From Pistricoccus aurantiacus (lineage in GTDB: Bacteria > Pseudomonadota > Gammaproteobacteria > Pseudomonadales > Halomonadaceae): 64,000 nt of DNA. Below are positions 62,811 to 64,000 of this stretch, in pieces. The stretch lies in NCBI RefSeq assembly GCF_042682565.1, contig NZ_JBHUIC010000008.1; one strand, written 5' to 3'. The position numbers were made by a program, and so were the translations under genes. Below the pieces are notes generated by a model that saw only the letters and a program-made list of their open reading frames with translations, was not told the origin of the DNA and did no database searches. Each line of letters begins with the position of its first letter. Position 1 is the first letter of the stretch.

Positions 62811-63569
62811 TTATTCCTCGAGCACCTTTTCCATTTCTCGTGCCGATTCGCGCATGATGGGTACGAGTTCCAGGAGTTTTTCAAGCGGCTGGCGCATGCA
62901 GGGGGCGTGGATGGCCAGGCAGGCCAACACTCGGTTGGATGGATCGTGAATCGGTACCGCCACCGCCACCATGCCTTCGATGAATTCCTCGTTGTCGGTG
63001 CTGACCCGCTCTCTTTCGATGTGCTTGAGACTTTCTTCCAGGGCTTCCGGCGTCACCAGGGTATGCGGCGTATAGGGGGCCAGCGTGAGACTGTCGATCA
63101 AGCCCTGGCGCTGCTTCCTGGGCATCGTCGCCAGGAATAGCTTGCCGCTGGAGGTGCAGTGCAACGGTAACCGGGAACCCGGGGCCAACTGAACGCGCAC
63201 CGGCCAGTTGGTTTCGATGCGATCGAAGTAGATGACCTCGTGTTCATCGCGCACGGTCAGATTGCAGGTTTCGCCGACGCGCTCGGACAACCGCTTGAGC
63301 ACCGCGCGTATGGAGGCGTTGACGCTGGGATTGGAAAGCGCGCCGAAGGCCATGCGCTTGAGGCGAGGTCCGGGAATGAGATGGCGCCCGGACAGGTCGC
63401 GCCTGATCAACCCCTCCTGTTCCAGTTGTCCCAAAAGCCGATGGGCGGTTGGTTTGGTGATATCCAGACGCTTGCCCAGCTCCGCGGCGGTCAGGGTCCC
63501 TTCTCCCTTGATCACCTCTTCCATCAGGGCGATGGCTCTCAGCAGCGTGGAGTTTGTCGATAGCGACAT
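62811..63569 (-). CDS. IclR-family transcriptional regulator
   Basis: This 252-residue regulator has an N-terminal winged helix (LLRAIALMEEVIKGEGTLTA, ELGKRLDITKPTAHRLLGQL). A GAF-like effector domain follows, with GETCNLTVRDEHEVIYFDRI, HCTSSGKLFLA and VAVAVPIHDPSNRVLACLAI. The ATG at 63569 is preferred; the frame extends upstream into the space before the TRAP gene. It lies 88 bases beyond the TRAP permease stop on the same strand, so it probably controls that sugar-acid or dicarboxylate uptake and catabolic operon. Confidence 0.9.
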   Translation of the reverse strand: MSLSTNSTLLRAIALMEEVIKGEGTLTAAELGKRLDITKPTAHRLLGQLEQEGLIRRDLSGRHLIPGPRLKRMAFGALSNPSVNASIRAVLKRLSERVGETCNLTVRDEHEVIYFDRIETNWPVRVQLAPGSRLPLHCTSSGKLFLATMPRKQRQGLIDSLTLAPYTPHTLVTPEALEESLKHIERERVSTDNEEFIEGMVAVAVPIHDPSNRVLACLAIHAPCMRQPLEKLLELVPIMRESAREMEKVLEE

Positions 63570-63657
63570 GGCAATCCCTTGTCCTGTGCGAAACACCAAT
63601 AGTACCGCGGCCCGGGTGGCCGCGGTAAGGAACCTGTCTTTCAGTACGGTACGATAA

Positions 63658-64000
63658 TCAGCCTCCACCAAACTGCACGAGGAAGAGCGACAACATGGGC
63701 CAGAAGGCGATTGCCAGCCAGCTCAGTACTAGCACGACGAAATAAGGCATCACGAACTTGACCAGCCGCAGATAGGGAATGCCGGTGATGCTGCTCGCCA
63801 CGTAGAGATTCAGCCCGAAAGGCGGTGTGATGAAGCCGATGGCCGCGCCTACCAGGAAGATCACCGAGAAGTGGATCGGATCGACTCCGACATTCTGGGC
63901 GATGGGTGCCAAGATCGGCGCCAGGATGATGGTGATCGGCAAGCTTTCCAGCACCATGCCCGCCACCAGGATGATCGCCATGCAGATCCCCAGCACCACA
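63658..64000 (-). CDS. TRAP transporter large permease, DctM family (C-terminal part)
   Basis: The frame enters from the right edge and ends at 63658, giving about 114 residues of the C-terminus. Hydrophobic segments and the signatures VLESLPITIILAPILAPIA and GAAIGFITPPFGLNLYVASS mark the DctM subunit. It would import a carboxylate with a periplasmic binding protein and DctQ, whose genes should lie outside the window. An IclR regulator follows. Confidence 0.92.
   Translation of the reverse strand, partial: VVLGICMAIILVAGMVLESLPITIILAPILAPIAQNVGVDPIHFSVIFLVGAAIGFITPPFGLNLYVASSITGIPYLRLVKFVMPYFVVLVLSWLAIAFWPMLSLFLVQFGGG

Noticed and set aside
1..64000. tRNA, rRNA and integrase attachment sites
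   Set aside because: No tRNA cloverleaf, rRNA segment, integrase or transposase gene was recognised anywhere in the window.

Overview
The window is GC-rich (roughly 60 percent or more by eye), with tightly packed genes on both strands and gammaproteobacterial gene content: RecBCD, PurE/PurK, an Ada-AlkA fusion, a CpxRA-like two-component pair and a Pantoea-style carotenoid cluster. It most resembles chromosomal DNA of a halophilic gammaproteobacterium of the Halomonadaceae. That assignment is inference; no rRNA or tRNA gene is present to anchor it.

Layout. 1-7.8 kb (minus): a complete type I secretion operon (TolC-like outer membrane channel, LapB-like ABC transporter, LapC-like HlyD adaptor) followed by its large Ig-repeat adhesin, which runs off the left edge. 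8.2-9.9 kb: purE-purK. 10.1-13.4 kb: a small HTH protein, a SelD-type FAD oxidoreductase, an AT-richer L-serine dehydratase that looks foreign, and behind it a remnant matching the C-terminal tail of the oxidoreductase. 13.5-18.7 kb: ttrBCA tetrathionate reductase behind a perfect FNR/Anr box. 19-25.6 kb: small membrane proteins, a Phd/VapC toxin-antitoxin pair, a lipoprotein, a secreted formylglycine-enzyme-like protein, a YfcE-like phosphodiesterase and ilvD.

25.7-33.7 kb is a zeaxanthin glucoside cluster: crtE (minus) diverges from idi-crtX-crtY-crtI-crtB (plus, every junction overlapping), and crtZ converges on crtB, followed on its own strand by a periplasmic thioredoxin-fold-like protein. 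CrtE, CrtB, CrtI, CrtY, CrtZ and CrtX together would take C15/C5 isoprenoids through lycopene, beta-carotene and zeaxanthin to its glucoside.

35-46 kb is accessory and repair DNA: a PLD-helicase-DUF3427 protein, HipBA with an operator array over its promoter, mmsA, an AbrB/PemK toxin-antitoxin pair, Ada-AlkA plus Ogt alkylation repair, and an orphan HicB. 46-48.6 kb is a CpxP/CpxR/CpxA-like envelope stress module. 48.7-58.2 kb is recC-recB-recD. recD carries a 27-bp tandem duplication and a palindromic element inserted in frame. Behind recD a HicBA pair lies between the functional recD 3' end and a second, diverged recD 3' end, next to an uncharacterised lower-GC P-loop ATPase gene. 61.4-64 kb holds DUF1499, ParD-like, DUF3820 and IclR genes and the end of a TRAP permease gene.

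The most notable structural observation is that two cargo modules (sdaA and hicBA) each sit between an intact upstream gene and a second copy of that gene's 3' end, as expected if DNA enters at gene ends and leaves the displaced tail behind. The recD case is clear at nucleotide level; the sdaA case is visible mainly at protein level.
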